Positions 1 through 12,562 of a stretch of 64,000 bases of DNA are shown in pieces (position 1 is the first letter of the stretch; every line of letters starts with the position of its first letter). A program made the position numbers and the translations under genes. The notes below the pieces were generated by a model. That model was not told where the DNA came from, ran no database searches, and saw nothing but the letters and a program-made list of their open reading frames with translations. This DNA comes from Knoxdaviesia capensis (Eukaryota > Ascomycota > Sordariomycetes > Microascales > Gondwanamycetaceae). Where the stretch lies: the NCBI GenBank assembly GCA_001510575.1, contig LNGK01000002.1, forward strand, positions 2,406,144-2,470,143. Direction: 5' to 3'.

Positions 1-63
1 ATAGTAACTAATAATATAGGTTACGTAATCCTTCCTTCCTTCCCTAGGTATTAGCTACTAACG
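1..63 (-). repeat. Inner end of the left LTR of H (truncated by window start)
   Basis: Positions 1-63 align without gaps to 26,060-26,122 with six differences. Five of the six are G-to-A or C-to-T in this copy, four of them in TpG/CpA context, as expected from RIP. The match stops at 63/26,122. On this side the sequence runs into a C-rich tract and then H coding relics; on the other side it runs into unique DNA. That is the layout expected of paired LTRs. The full LTR length is unknown. Confidence 0.7.
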
Positions 64-64
64 C

Positions 65-78
65 GTCCCCCCCCTCGG
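65..78 (-). other. Probable polypurine tract of H
   Basis: Read on the minus strand this is a run of eight G within a purine-rich stretch, directly before the LTR copy at 1-63. That is where a plus-strand-priming polypurine tract should lie in a minus-oriented LTR element. Confidence 0.5.
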
Positions 79-399
79 TATATCTCGAGCCCCGCGAATC
101 CTATCCGTCTTTCGTCCCGATTAGTATTATATCGCCGCCTAGGTATAGTAGTCTCGCCTAGAACGGCTTAAGCTAATCTATATACTAGGCCTTACGTACC
201 CTCCTACTATCTATCTAGGCTAAGGTATAGGAAGTCTAGGAGGCCTTAGCTACTATTCGGAGAGGGCCTATCTATTATAGTTAGAACTTTAGTAGCTTCT
301 ACGTTAAATATAGTCTTTATAATATTACGAGGGTCCCCTTATTTAAACGTTTATAATCTCGGGTTATATAAGCGGCTTATCGGCGCTTATTTTTTACTA

Positions 400-1150
400 T
401 CTAGACTTATATAGTTAATTCCTATCGTATTTTATATACGGCTATATATTATAATACTAGCGCTATATATCTAGACTTATTAGTCGTATTCTATTCTAGT
501 ATAGCGATACTTAGGTATTATATTAATATATTTAGCTTAAGGTTAAATAATATCTCCTATAGCGAGAAACCGAGGTAAGCTATAAGCCTTACGTTTATAT
601 ATATTTTAATATAATCGAGCTTCCTAATCTAATCTATAATACCCGTACTATATATCTAGAGTTCCTTTACTATTATCGCCTACTATATTTTATTATATAC
701 TTCTACTTAGCTAATACTCTTATAGCTTCCTAGCGGTACTATAATAACCTTTAACCTTCTCCTCTCTATTCTTATCTTAAAGATACCCTTAAAAGCTAGG
801 CCGTCGTTAATATATAGAAGTAATAGTCTAATTTAGAATAATACTAAGATAGCTATCGCGCTATCTAGAGTCTCTATAACCGAAGTTATCTAGACTAGTC
901 TTAGCTAAACGAAGCGAGTAAAGTAGTCGATTATAACTAATATATAAGCTAGCTTCCCCTTACTTATTAATAATAGTTCTATATAATCTATTCCTATAAC
1001 TAATAAGGGACCCTAAATAGCTACCGGTTAGCTTAGAGCGGGAGGTCTATTCGGGCTATATATAGTATATAAGATATATCCCGTATACTATACTACGATA
1101 TCTCGAGAAAGGGTTAGCTACTAATATCTTATTTAAATACCTCGCTAAGT
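400..1150 (-). pseudogene. Integrase relic of H
   Basis: The minus-strand translation over about 985-890 reads GIDYI, then a short gap, then SKGKLAYILVIIDYFTRFV. This matches the start of the catalytic core of retroviral-type integrases (rve family), where the first catalytic Asp lies in the W/I-D-x-I stretch and the second conserved block is VVDxFTR-like. The surrounding frame is broken only by TAA and TAG. The limits are approximate, because I could not place the zinc-binding domain or the last catalytic residues. Confidence 0.65.
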
Positions 1151-1449
1151 AACGTCCGGCCCTAGGTATCTAGATTCTTTATAGAAGCGCCTTAGTATAT
1201 CGGGAACTAATATCTTTTCTATATACTCTCGCTAGGTATCCGCTATTTTCCGCTATAGGGTACCTTCTATAAGTCTAAACTACTACGCTACTACTTTTAC
1301 CTAGACGTCGCTCTCCGTTAAGCTAGTAGTATTATTAATAATATAGTTATAGACGTCTCCGTACTATTTAGACTAAGAGAAAAGATTTATTATAGCGTAT
1401 ATTCTTAAAGTACTAAGGACTATATTAATACTACCCGGGCTATCTTTCT

Positions 1450-1800
1450 ATATCTATTCGGTATCCTCTATTCTCCCTAAGGTCTTTAGCGGGCTTATAT
1501 CGCTATAGTTATAATTAGGGAAAATCGTTCTACTTAACGCGTCCGCTACCGTATTCCGGTTTCTAGCTAGCTACTAAATTTCTACGTTTAGTATTCTTAA
1601 GTTAATTACCTATTAAGCGAAAATCCTTTCCTAGTAACTACTAGATAGGAACGTCGCTAGCGGCTTATAATCTATATATATCGTAGAGGGTTAGCCGTTC
1701 TAAAATATAAAGTTATACTTTTTAACTAAGGTAACTATTATATAGAGTTCCCTCTTATACGTATTATAGTTTATTTAGGGTCTTAAAAAGATAAAGCTAT
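1450..1800 (-). pseudogene. RNase H domain relic of H, split from its RT by E1
   Basis: On the minus strand the frame starts at the E1 junction with PILFDS-like sequence, passes YKRELY and DYKPLATFLSSSY, and ends with LNVEI, NRNTVADALSR and FPNYN. These are the landmarks of Ty3/gypsy RNase H, including the ADALSR tail. The frame joins the RT relic at 11,654 exactly if E1 and one copy of the 5-bp target repeat are skipped. Several TAG/TAA codons interrupt it. It is not functional. Confidence 0.75.
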
Positions 1801-2082
1801 ATAGATCCCTAATAGGTCAGAGTATATTATAATTACGTATAAACGTATACTAATACACGTGGATACTACTTAGCGGTAAGTATTTAGGTGTATATCTATA
1901 TATATATAAATACCTTAAAGAGCTAGTAAAAGACCTATAAAAGGTAGATATCTACCGCGCTTTTATAAGAAATATCTTAAGATAGAAAAAATTTAAGCTT
2001 CCCTTTATATATATTTCTCTATACGTACCTTATAATTATAACTTATTTATTAGTCCTTTAGACTATATATCTAGGAATTATA
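1801..2082 (+). repeat. 5' LTR of E1
   Basis: This 282-bp repeat begins ATAGATCCCTAATAGGTCAG and has close copies at 11,366-11,648 (direct) and at 12,563-12,844 and 22,128-22,409 (inverted). Differences between copies are mainly C/T and G/A. It contains a TATATATATATAAATA run that could have been the promoter TATA element of the retrotransposon. Confidence 0.9.
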
Positions 2083-3039
2083 AAAAATTAATTTTTTATA
2101 AGCGTAATACTTATACTATTAATCTCTTATTAACCTTCCTTTAAAGCCTAACTATCGTAATCGACTACCTTTCCTCTAGGTTCGAGTCCTAATCGATACG
2201 TAATCGACCGATATCTTAACTTTCCTTTCTTTTAATTTAGAATTTACTCCCGCTAATAGCTTTATTACTTTCCGCTACGGTAAACTATAAATTACTTTTC
2301 TTTTATAAAAACCCTTTCTATTTAACCTCTTTTTAGTAACGAAAATACGTTAAATAAATATCTTTTATTTTCCTTCTTTTAATTCCGTCCTTACCGAACT
2401 AATAGCTAATTAACTACTATTACTCTAGTAAAATACCGAATTACCTTACCTTTACTAACGTTTTATACGCCCCCTACGTACCCTTCTTATACCTCCTAAG
2501 CTATTAGATACTACTAATAGGTTCGAGTCCTATTACTAAATATTTAATAGCTAATCCCTCTATTTTTATTTATTTCTACGATTTTTCCTTTATTTTTTAC
2601 GATATTTCTATTTATTCCGCGACTTTACTTATTTATTTCTATGACTTTTTCTAGTTATTTCTAAGACTCTTACTATTCCGATAACTAACGTCTTAATATT
2701 TCTACTATTTTCGATTATTTTCTATTACCTCCGTTTATAGACTTCTTTTATTACTTACTCTCTTATTCTATTTAATTCTAATTACTAATCCGCCTCTTAT
2801 TTTAAGACTAACCCGCTTTTATACCCCCTTTATACCCCGTTTATATATTAATAGTCTTATTTCTTATTTTACTAACCCTATTTCTTTTTTAATAGTTATC
2901 CTTTCTACCGCTTTTTCCCCCTATTATTAACCCTATAAATCTAGACTATCTAACTATTTATAACTATTATACCTTAGTTTTACTTATTTATTCCCTTTCG
3001 CTCCTACTTACTATCGGTTTATATCCCTAACCCCTATTT

Positions 3040-5130
3040 CCTAGCGAGCCTAGACCGCTAATATCCGCTTTTACGCTAAATATTAGATAAAGAATAACGT
3101 ATTCTACGTAAAAAAGATAAAAGTATTACTTATAATCTTAAAGCCTTAAGTAAAGTAAACGCTATAACTAACCTATAAACCGGTAAGTTACTAGTTAAGG
3201 AGCTATAACCCCCTATAGAAGTAACCCCTATTATATATAATTAGTAGATAATAATAGGATAAGGGAAAGGAAAGGCTATAGATAACGGGATAAATATTCT
3301 ACTAGTATAGCTAGTAAGTAGTCTACCGCCTTAATATACCGAGTCTATTACGATCGAGGAATTAAAGTAAATAATAAAAGCGTTACTTATAGACCGTATA
3401 AAGTCTAACTTTAATAGATAAGCGAGAAAGAAAGAACGTACCGATAATATAAATACTATTATTAATACGATAATAAAAAAGCTTCTAGAAAAGCTAATAG
3501 ACGCTATAAGCCGTAGTAACTTACTAGCTATAGCTATAGCTACCTTATCCTCTTTTCCTACTCCCTCGCTATTATTAGCTAGTCCGTAGATAATAGGACT
3601 ACTATTACCTACCGACCTAAGTAGAAAGAGCCCCCTTTCTAGCGTAACTATAACTAATAACCCGTTATTACCTATAACTAGCGTCTAACTAACGAGAAAC
3701 TAACCCTCGGTACTATATATTATATTATAAATACTAAGAGGTATAGGTAGTATAGTTCTAGAAGGATAATAAGGTTATATATATAGATAAGGAGTATATA
3801 ATAGCGGTATATTTCTAATATTTCCTATACTATTCTAGTAAATACCCTTATAAACGATAACCCCTAAAGTAATATTTTAAGCGAAACTATATCTAAGACC
3901 TAATAATAAACCGTTTACTAATATTAGTATTAACGGCTTTATATTACTACTATAGCTTACTATTAAAGGACGATTCCTAAGCCCTCGTTTAATAAATAGG
4001 AATTTAGCTATCGAAAGTAGTCTAATAAAGTAAAATATACCTCTAATAAACGATAAGTACGCTATTAAGTAGTATTAATACTTCTAAACGATGTTTCTAG
4101 AGCTAATACTCCTATTAGATATTAGCGATAGAGAAGATCGTAAGAAAAATAGTAAAAAAGCTATTAGTTAGCTATAAAGCGATTACTTAAGTAAGGTAAA
4201 CTATATAGTTATAGTATAATTAATACGTATTTAGACCTACTTATATAAATCTATAATTCTATATACGTATTAGACGTCTTAAATACTATTAGTAATTAGA
4301 GGCGAATTTATACCCCTTTAGTATTTTATTTAACGGTATACTAATATACTATAGCCTATACTAATAGAATCTATACTAATATTTATCTCTAGTCGTATAC
4401 TAATATCTACCCCTTCGCGCGTATTTATAGCTCTCGCGTTTAATTATTAAAATAAGTCTAAATATAAAGCTATTAAACTTTTAGTTAAGATAGTATAAAA
4501 TTCTATTAATAACTTACTTAAAACATATTATATTCGACGTATAGTAGAGGATATTCTACGCTATAATATTACGGACTTATAGTATAAGATATAGTAGGAT
4601 ATAACCCCTAATTCTAGTATCCGTATTATAATTAATATTACTTACTACTTATTAAAAACTAGATAATTATACGCTATTTAACTAAATACCGCGCTAAAGA
4701 TTAAGGAGGAAGGAGAAACGCTATAATTTAGAACCCGTAAAGAGGTACTTAATTATATTACGTAAGATAAAGATAGAGATAAATCTACGTGTTTCCGATA
4801 CGGAAAGATAGGTTATTAGGTTCGCGAATATATAGAGTTACGTACTAAGAATAACGATCGATATTAAAAGGTATACTAAAATACGCGTTTTACGATAAAC
4901 TAAGGCTAAACGATAGATAATCGTAGTTATTCCCGCGAGCCTCGTAACTATTCTCGAAATACCTCCCGTAACTATAACTATTTACGAAAACTATCTTAAG
5001 ACCGAAAGATATACCGTTCCCCTACTCCCTACCCCTCTAGGAATAAAGATAGACTAATAATAGATAAAGGATAGCGGAATAATAAGAGAAAGGATAAGAA
5101 ACCCGCTATTTATAGTATATATCTTATATA
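3040..5130 (+). pseudogene. Gag relic of E1 with CCHC zinc knuckle
   Basis: A plus-strand frame is interrupted only by TAA and TAG. At 4,790-4,831 it reads CFRYGKIGY, a stop, then VREY. With each Y taken as a C-to-T or G-to-A product of Cys or His and the stop as former Gln, the spacing is C-x2-C-x4-H-x4-C, the Gag nucleocapsid knuckle. All but the first metal ligand are therefore destroyed. A Lys/Arg-rich stretch follows. The N-terminal limit is approximate; the region from 2,083 to about 3,040 looks like an untranslated leader. Confidence 0.65.
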
Positions 5131-5329
5131 GAAAGAAGACTTATCTCCTAAAGGATCTCCCCTCTTAGAAGCTACGGGCTTAGATATAGATAATAACTAT
5201 TTCGTTAACGTTACCTACTATTCTATATTATTTATAATCCCTTTAGTAGAGGAATTAATATTAATTAGTAAGATATTAATAAAATAGTTATAACGCGAAG
5301 GATACCGTAAACGATACCGCCTCTATACC

Positions 5330-8300
5330 GGTTTACTAACGAATAACTAATAAACGCCGCTTATAGTATTTATTAATACTAGAATAGCTAGCGTATTCGT
5401 CTCTAAATTATACGCCCGTCGCTATTTAGTACTATACCGATCTATTAACCCTCTACGCCTTAGTAGCCTAGGTAGTAATAGTAGCTTCGCTATTATCGAT
5501 AATATCGTTATTTCCTTCTAATTAACGACTATTAATAGATTATCTAAGGTTATTTCTATAGTAGCTAGTATTATTACTAATAGTACCTACCTTACTAACT
5601 TAATTATTAGCTAAAGCGGAGCTACGAAGCTCGGTTATACTAACGTTAATAATACGATAAAGCTTATACTCCTACGCGATTCCCCTATTATTCTATATTT
5701 CTACCTTCCTTAGAGACGAGATAATATCGCTATTACCTATACTACCTCTATTACTAATTCTAATCTAATAAATATTACCTCTTCCTACGATAATATTACC
5801 TCTTTTTATAATAATCCTACTTCTTTCTACGATAAAAACCTCCTTTTACTTCTATTAATATATATTTATAGTATTTTACTTACGGATCCCGATACCTATA
5901 CCTTCTCTTATATTACTTCTAAATCGTTTCCCTTTATTACGTACCTTATTAAGTAATAGTATAATAGTACTCCTTTACCCCGATAAACGTTTCTTAGAAC
6001 GGTAAATACTAACTAAGTAACTATCGAATTTAACGAAGAGCTATTACCTAAGTATAAGAAGTAACTATTACTTACGAAAGAACGTATAAAACGCGACGCT
6101 ATTCGCGGTACCTATATTATTATAGAAAACTAATAGAAGAAAGTAAATACTGAAACCCTAATAATTATACGAAAGGCCTTCGATAATAATACTTTCGTCT
6201 TTATTCTACGGTATTTCGATACTAGACCGGACGTAAAGGCCCGTACTTAGTATAATATTAAGACCGCTAATACTAAACCTAGATCTCTCCCTTTACGCCG
6301 TTATAGCCCTTACTAATATGAAATTATAAAGGAATTTACTAATAAACTACTCTTACTCGGTATTATTCGATACGCTATTAACTCCCTATAGTCCGTACCT
6401 ATACTATTATTACCTAAGAAGCCCCTCCCTAATAATAACTAGCCTAGATACCGTTTTATAATTAACTACCGTACGTTAAATAAAGTTACGCGAAAGGTAG
6501 CTTATTTACTACCGAATATCGAGGATTCCTTATAATAAGCCGCTAGATACCGATTCTATACCTTTCTCGACCTAGAAGACGGCTTCTAGTAGATAGTTAT
6601 AGACCCTAAGGTAGTATTAAAGATAGCGTTTTCTACGCCTTTTAGATAATATAAATAGCTTTATATACTATTTAGCTTTATAAACGTACCTATAACCTTC
6701 TAGCGTTTTATAAACGAAGTCCTTAAGCCGGTACGCGCCTTTACTATAGGCCTTTTAGATAATATTTATATTTAAGGTAAGATAATAACGGAATTAGCTA
6801 ATAGAATAGTCGCTATTCTACGATAATTAAGCTACTATCGACTATTATTAAACCTTAAGAAGTATAAATAGTTCGTTAAAGAAGGTAAGTTCTTAGGAAT
6901 AATTATCTCTATCTACGGTATTCGTCCCGATCCTAAGAAGGTAGCTACTATCTATAAGAGGCTAGCGCCTACTATTACTATTAAGATCTATAGCTTTTTA
7001 AATACTACTAGCTATTTACGCCGCTTTATCCCCTATTTCGTATATAAAGCGCGTCTACTCTATAAGTATACTAGAGTAGATAAGCCTAAAGGCGTATAAG
7101 TATAGCTAGATAACGAGTTATTATAAGCTTAGCGCGATATTCGCGATACTATAGCCTCCCTCTTAGAGCTATATAACTACGATTATATACTCCTATCGGT
7201 ACTTAAGACTAACGCTTCTAATTATACCGTTAGTATTACGTTATTTTAACTATAGCGCGATTCTAATAATAAACGTAGCGTTTTACGCCTAGTTATATAC
7301 TTTAACGCCGTTTTATTAAAGACCTAGTAGCGATATAATACTTAGGAGAGAGAAATACTTACTATTATTATATTATTATAGTATTAGAGGAGCTAACTAG
7401 AGGCCGCTAAGATTACTATTATTACTAACTACGAAACCCTATACCTTTTTATTACTAAATAGGAATAGCTAGCTAGAATATTACGATTTCTCGATATAAT
7501 CGTATATTATAGCGTACGTATTTACTACCGATCTAGAAAGGCTAATATTTTAGCTAATTAGTTATTACGGCCGTATATAGATATAGCGCTTATAACGAAT
7601 AAGGAGGAAGGGTATAAAACGAACGATAATAATACGTTAACTAACGTCTTTCTTACTACTACTATTAATAACGAGACCCCTAGACTACCGAACTAACGAT
7701 TTAAGATACGTCTACTAGCGTAACTACCGTAAAACGATACCGAATAGCCTCTAAATAATACTATAAATACCGAATAACCTACGAACGATACGCTAATTAC
7801 CCCTAATATTAAGAAGTTAGACGACTTTAGATAGTATAACGTCTAAGATATTATTAACTACTTAGAGAATAGCTATCTACTCCCCTATCGTATCTTTTTA
7901 ACTTTCGTTTAGGATTATTTCGTTATCTTTTATAGCGAAGTATATACCGTTATTAACTATATCCTAATAAAAATACTAACGTACGAGGCTTTTATTTTAA
8001 AAGCTATTAAGGTCTATAAGCTATTAGGCTATACGCGTATTAGTACCCTATATACGCTATTAGCTAAACGAGTATAATATCCTAACTTAATTTTAGTTAT
8101 AAATAAGGCCGTTCGATAGTATACGGAATATTAATTACTATAAAAACCCCCTAAAATAATAGAATCGCTACGATTAATCTTAACTATACGATTATTAGTA
8201 CGCTAGGGAATAGACTTTACTAGCCGTTTTATTATTAATAGTAAACGGATATAGCTATTAACGGTAGTTAAGTACGTTACTAGCTACGTTATAATAACTA

Positions 8301-9135
8301 TAAACCCTTATAATAATACCTTAGTTACTACGAAGTTACTAGTAGTACGTATTTACGTAGTATTTAGACCGCTAATTAAGATTATTACTAATAATAGTAC
8401 CCCCTTTAATTCCGATAAATTTAAGACCCTCCTCGCTAACTATAACCCCCCTATATAATAGTATTATATAATAATATACTATCTACGGACGAATAGCTAA
8501 GTTAAACGCTTTAACGGGTAAATTAAGTATATCGCTAGCCGTCTAGCTAGCGCTAATACTAAGAACTAAGAAGATATCGATTAGCTAATAATTATTCCTA
8601 AAGCTATACGTATCTACTTAAATAGACCGTAAATAAGTAGCTTTTCCCTATATTACCTACTTTTCGGTACTAAGCCCTACGATAGCGCTACTTATATTAC
8701 TACGCTATACGAACGGGAGCCTACTATAGACGAAGTTATTACCTCCTAATAAGATTTAGCTCGCGAAAGATAGTTATTTAAGACCGTTCGCTTATTATCT
8801 AACTCCGTAAAGGTATACTAAATATATATCTATATTATATTATAAAATAATAAGGCTACGTATCGTATTTTTAGTAAAAGCGATTAGATATTACGATATT
8901 AACTATAAAAGTATAAATACGAGCTATTCTATAATAGACCGTAGCTTATTATCGACGTTTATTAAGGTAATACTTATACTCTAGAGTTACTAGGCGGTTA
9001 TCGGCTTAATAAACGCTATAATAGGTTTAACTTATTCCTAACGTATATTAAGGATAGCTAGCCTATTCGTAGCCTTTAGTATACTAGTCGTCGCCTTCTT
9101 AAGCTAGATCGTAAGCGTCTATCGTTAATCGGTAG
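5330..9135 (+). pseudogene. Pol relic of E1 (protease, RT, RNase H, integrase)
   Basis: Protease: at 5,375-5,383 the frame reads N-T-R where retroviral-type aspartic proteases have D-T-G, both changes being G-to-A. RT: about 6,340-6,930, with LLPKKPL, INYRTLNKVT, FLDLEDGF, FSTPFR and FLGIIISIYGI. At the active site (6,758-6,763) D-D has become D-N. RNase H: about 7,200-7,600. Integrase: about 8,150-8,720, with GIDFTSRF, ITNNSTPFNS, and a TNS-stop-VKRFNG block equivalent to the usual TNGQ-ERxN. The frame ends in an Arg/Leu-rich tail near 9,135. The order RT-RNase H-integrase is Ty3/gypsy. Many TAA/TAG stops make it non-functional. Confidence 0.8.
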
Positions 9136-10029
9136 ATAGTTACCTTACCTTATACTATTTCTTTCTTTTTTTATTTTTTATCTATTATTTTATTTTTCCT
9201 TTATAATATTCGTTTTATAGTTATCCCCTATTTATATCCTAATCCTATCTATATCTTAATTTCCTTTATTCTATTTTATTTTCGGTTACGCCTTACTATT
9301 AAGCTATACTATTTTCCCTTTTTAGAATTTTTCTTTTATTATTCTTTTTTAATTTTACTATTATTACCGCTAATATTCCGCTTTTTATATACTTTTTCCG
9401 ATTTTTTCCCGCGTATTTCCTTACTTTTAACCTATTTTACTATATTAATAATTAATAGAACGCTCTAGATTTACCGCTACGCCTATATACTATTTTTTTT
9501 CTTTTTTCCTTTCTTTATTCCTAATTCTTACGCTTTACGCTAGCTACCTATATTTACGTAGCTAACTATCGTACTTTCCTATATTCGTATAATAAAGGGA
9601 AAAGAAGGAGGTGCTAATTATACTATCTAATACTAAATAGTATAATACCGCTATAATACGATATTCTAAATACCGTAACTAACTTAAACGTCCTTTATCC
9701 GGCTATCCCTTCTATCCTCCGGGACCCGCTTTTCTTAGTAATTACCCGGTTTAATAGCTATTAGGACTATATTAGCTAATAAAAGGACTACTATAGCACG
9801 ATAAACGCCGTAATAACCTTACCTTTTACGATAAAAAGCTAAATTCTTTCTTATTTATAATAAATAAAGAAACGAATAGTTATATAATTAATAAAGAAAT
9901 ATAAGAAGCTAGCGATCTCTAGCTATAAACGATTTAGAATTAGATAGTTCTTTATCTCTCTTATTACTACTATCTCTTTCCTATCTATCCTTTCTATTAC
10001 TAGTATTATTAATAGCTATTCTACTTACT

Positions 10030-11055
10030 AAGCCTATTATTTATACTATAAATAATAATAATATCTCTTAATAGCCTACTAATAATAATAATAATAATAC
10101 TAATAATACTCTATTACCTACTATAGCCGCTATTCCCCCTACCGCTACTCCCGTTATAAACGTACTACGCGTTACCGCTATAGTCGGAGCTATTAAGCCG
10201 ATTCTATATACTTAATACGTATTAAGACGTATCGAATACCTAGGTATTCTTTACTATCGATATATTATTAATAACGTTATATAGAATACTTATACTAAAT
10301 ACTATAACTATTAAGCTAATTACTAGGTACCTAGTAATATATTAACTAAAATAGATATTTTTATAGATACTAATAAGAACTAGATTAATACGCCGAGTAC
10401 GTAAACCCGAGCGCTACGGGATATCGCTATAGCTAAATATATATTCGTCTATAATAGGGACTCTATAGCTACTAATTAGAAGTTAAATAGCGTAGAATTT
10501 AATAACGCGAGCCGTTTTATTAATATAGTAGCTATCTAATATACCTTTAAGGGATACCTCGTACTTATTTAACCGATTATTATACGCTTACGGCGTACGG
10601 CTTTAGCGCTAGCCCCGACCTCGGTATACCTATTACCCCTCTTTTTAGCTACCGAGGGCGCCGAAATTAATATTATTAAGGGAGGACCCCCGCTAGTACC
10701 TACGGTAACTCCGCTAGTAGTAGTACCTATTATACTAGCTATTACCGTACTAATACTAATTAGTAGAGCCGCCGTTATACCTATAATACTAGTATTTACG
10801 CCGATAGCTATACTAATAGTAGCCGCCGCTATCGTAATAGCACCCCCTTTCCCTAACGCCCCGGTCCCCGCTACCTTTATAGCTTAATTCCTAGGCGTAA
10901 CGCCCGCCTATATTAACTAATAATAAGTAGACGAATTACGTAATCGCTACCTATATAGTATAGTATAGGCTATTACTATCTAATTAAGTATCGTAGTATT
11001 CTTAATCCCTCTTAATACTATCTAATACTAAGGTATTTATATCGTTAAATAAATA
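10030..11055 (+). pseudogene. Extra open region downstream of pol in E1 (unrecognised ORF3 relic)
   Basis: One plus-strand frame of about 340 codons is broken only by TAA and TAG, in a region where such triplets are so common that non-coding frames fill with them. The first half reads like ordinary protein (for example LRRIEYLGILYYRYIINNVI and YVLRRIEYLGILYYR-type sequence). The second half is low-complexity Ala/Thr/Val/Pro/Ile; many Ile are ATA, likely former ACA Thr. The same region is present in E2 (about 13,155-14,180), so it belongs to the element. I recognise no family; an env-like, Gag-like or captured host sequence are all possible. The opposite strand is also partly open, so the coding strand is not certain. 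Confidence 0.4.
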
Positions 11056-11350
11056 AAACGGTACCTATAGCTACCTAAAACGCTATAAATAAGAAGTTCC
11101 CCCTTATTATATTAGATACCTATTTTCCTATCGGTTACTATTATTATTCCTATCTAACTACTATTTAGACTCGCTTTATATTATATTTCTTTCTATACGC
11201 TTAGAAAAGTCGAAAAAGATAAAAAAAGAGGACCCCTAGAAAAATATAAAAATAATTAAAAATCGCTCGTAGTACGAGTATAAAATTATATAAAGGGAAG
11301 TCCTTTTAATATCCTTTACTAGTTAAAGGTAGATCGCGGACGATCTAATT

Positions 11351-11365
11351 AAGAAAGGGGATCTT
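11351..11365 (+). other. Polypurine tract of E1
   Basis: AAGAAAGGGGATCTT lies directly before the 3' LTR. The identical sequence precedes the 3' LTR of E2 (complement at 12,845-12,859). It is absent from the sequence before the outer LTRs, so it marks the internal side and shows which LTR is 3'. Confidence 0.7.
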
Positions 11366-11648
11366 ATAGATCCCTAATAGGTTAGANNTATATTATAATT
11401 ACGTATAAACGTATACTAATATACGTAGATACTACCTAGTAGTAAGTATTTAAGTATATATCTATATATATATAAATACCTTAAAGAGCTAGTAAAAGAC
11501 CTATAAAAGGCAGATATCTACCGCGCTTTTATAGGAAATATCTTAAGATAGAAAAAATTTAAGCTTCCCTTTATATATATTTCTCTATACGTGCCTTATA
11601 ATTATAACTCATTTATTAGTCCTTTAGACTATATATCTAGGAATCACA
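11366..11648 (+). repeat. 3' LTR of E1, containing two undetermined bases
   Basis: This 283-bp copy keeps the TCACA terminus. Positions 11,387-11,388 are NN; the three other copies read GT or an equivalent there. The target duplication GCTAT follows at 11,649. Confidence 0.9.
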
Positions 11649-11653
11649 GCTAT

Positions 11654-12562
11654 CGAAGAGGATAGGCACCTCTACTCCGTTACGGAGTTATATAATTATA
11701 TAGCCGCCTACGTACGCTAACGTATCGGTATAGATTCGGACGGGAAGCTAGCTATTATATCTATCCTAGCTAATAACTCTCGCTACTACTTCTTTTAAGA
11801 TAGTAAATACGGCTACCTTAGGTACGCCTTATTTCTACTTAACTTTCTTAGTTAGTTAGTATAGTAGTCTTATTAATTCTACGTAATTCTATATCTACTT
11901 TTTATATACTATAATTATACCTAGGAACCCTTAGATATAGGATTATATCTAGGGTATTAGCTAGTCGCGTATCTTCTATAGCTTATTAAACGACGGCTTA
12001 TATCCTCCCCTAGCGATATAATTAAACCCTAAAGCCTTTATAGTAACTACGTTTAGGCTTAGTTTTATAAAGTTAAATCTAAAGTTAGCTTATAGTAACC
12101 GTAGTAGGAGGTAGTACCGGATAGTATACTATACCTCGTCGATTAACCCTCTAGCGATAAAGATATTATCTATATAACCTTTTACTATCGGCATACTATC
12201 TACGTGAGGTACCTAGAGGTTTAGCTTATAGCTTAGCGAGCCTAAGAGAGTCGTTACCGCCTCCTATATACCTACCGGGCTCGAGGAGGCCCCCTATAGT
12301 ATCCGGGTCGGTTAAAGCTATAGGAACCTTAGAACGTAGAATATATATACCTTCCGATATTCCTTTACTATAGGTACGCTCTAGAAGGCGTGTTTTAAAT
12401 TAAACCGCGTATAGACCTTATAGGAAGGGTAGTTAAGGTAAGTTATTACCTTATCGATTATCTTTATTTTAATACCTAGTAATATCTCTTTAATAAAGCT
12501 ATAGTCGAAAGTTAGTCTCTTTTCCCCCGTAGGGCTTCCCGGTTTATCTATTAGGATAGCTT
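11654..12562 (-). pseudogene. Reverse transcriptase relic of H, between E1 and E2
   Basis: The minus-strand frame contains AILIDKPGSPTGEKRLTFDY, then RFNLKHAF (the F-D-L-x-x-A-F/Y block), and at 12,165-12,170 YIDNIFIA. In the last motif the second Asp of the RT active site YxDD has become Asn. The order and wording match the RT fingers and palm of Ty3/gypsy elements common in filamentous fungi. Upstream the frame continues at 22,415 on the far side of E2; downstream it continues into RNase H at 1,795. An apparent 79-codon reading frame at 12,381-12,620 is a chimera of this RT and the end of the E2 LTR, not a gene. Confidence 0.75.

Larger units (their letters stand above)
1801..11648 (+). mobile_element. 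LTR retrotransposon E, copy 1 (Ty3/gypsy, RIP-inactivated)
   Basis: The element is bounded by direct LTRs (1,801-2,082 and 11,366-11,648) and a 5-bp target duplication GCTAT (1,796-1,800 and 11,649-11,653). If the LTR is taken to begin at the preceding T, the duplication is 4 bp. The LTR ends TCACA, seen as TTATA in the mutated 5' copy. The internal order is leader, Gag with a CCHC knuckle, protease, RT, RNase H, integrase, then an extra 2.2 kb with a further open region, a purine tract and the 3' LTR. The element sits in the RT/RNase H region of H in the opposite orientation. At 9.85 kb it is longer than a basic gypsy element, mostly because of the 3' extra region. Every frame contains RIP-type stops. 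Confidence 0.85.
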
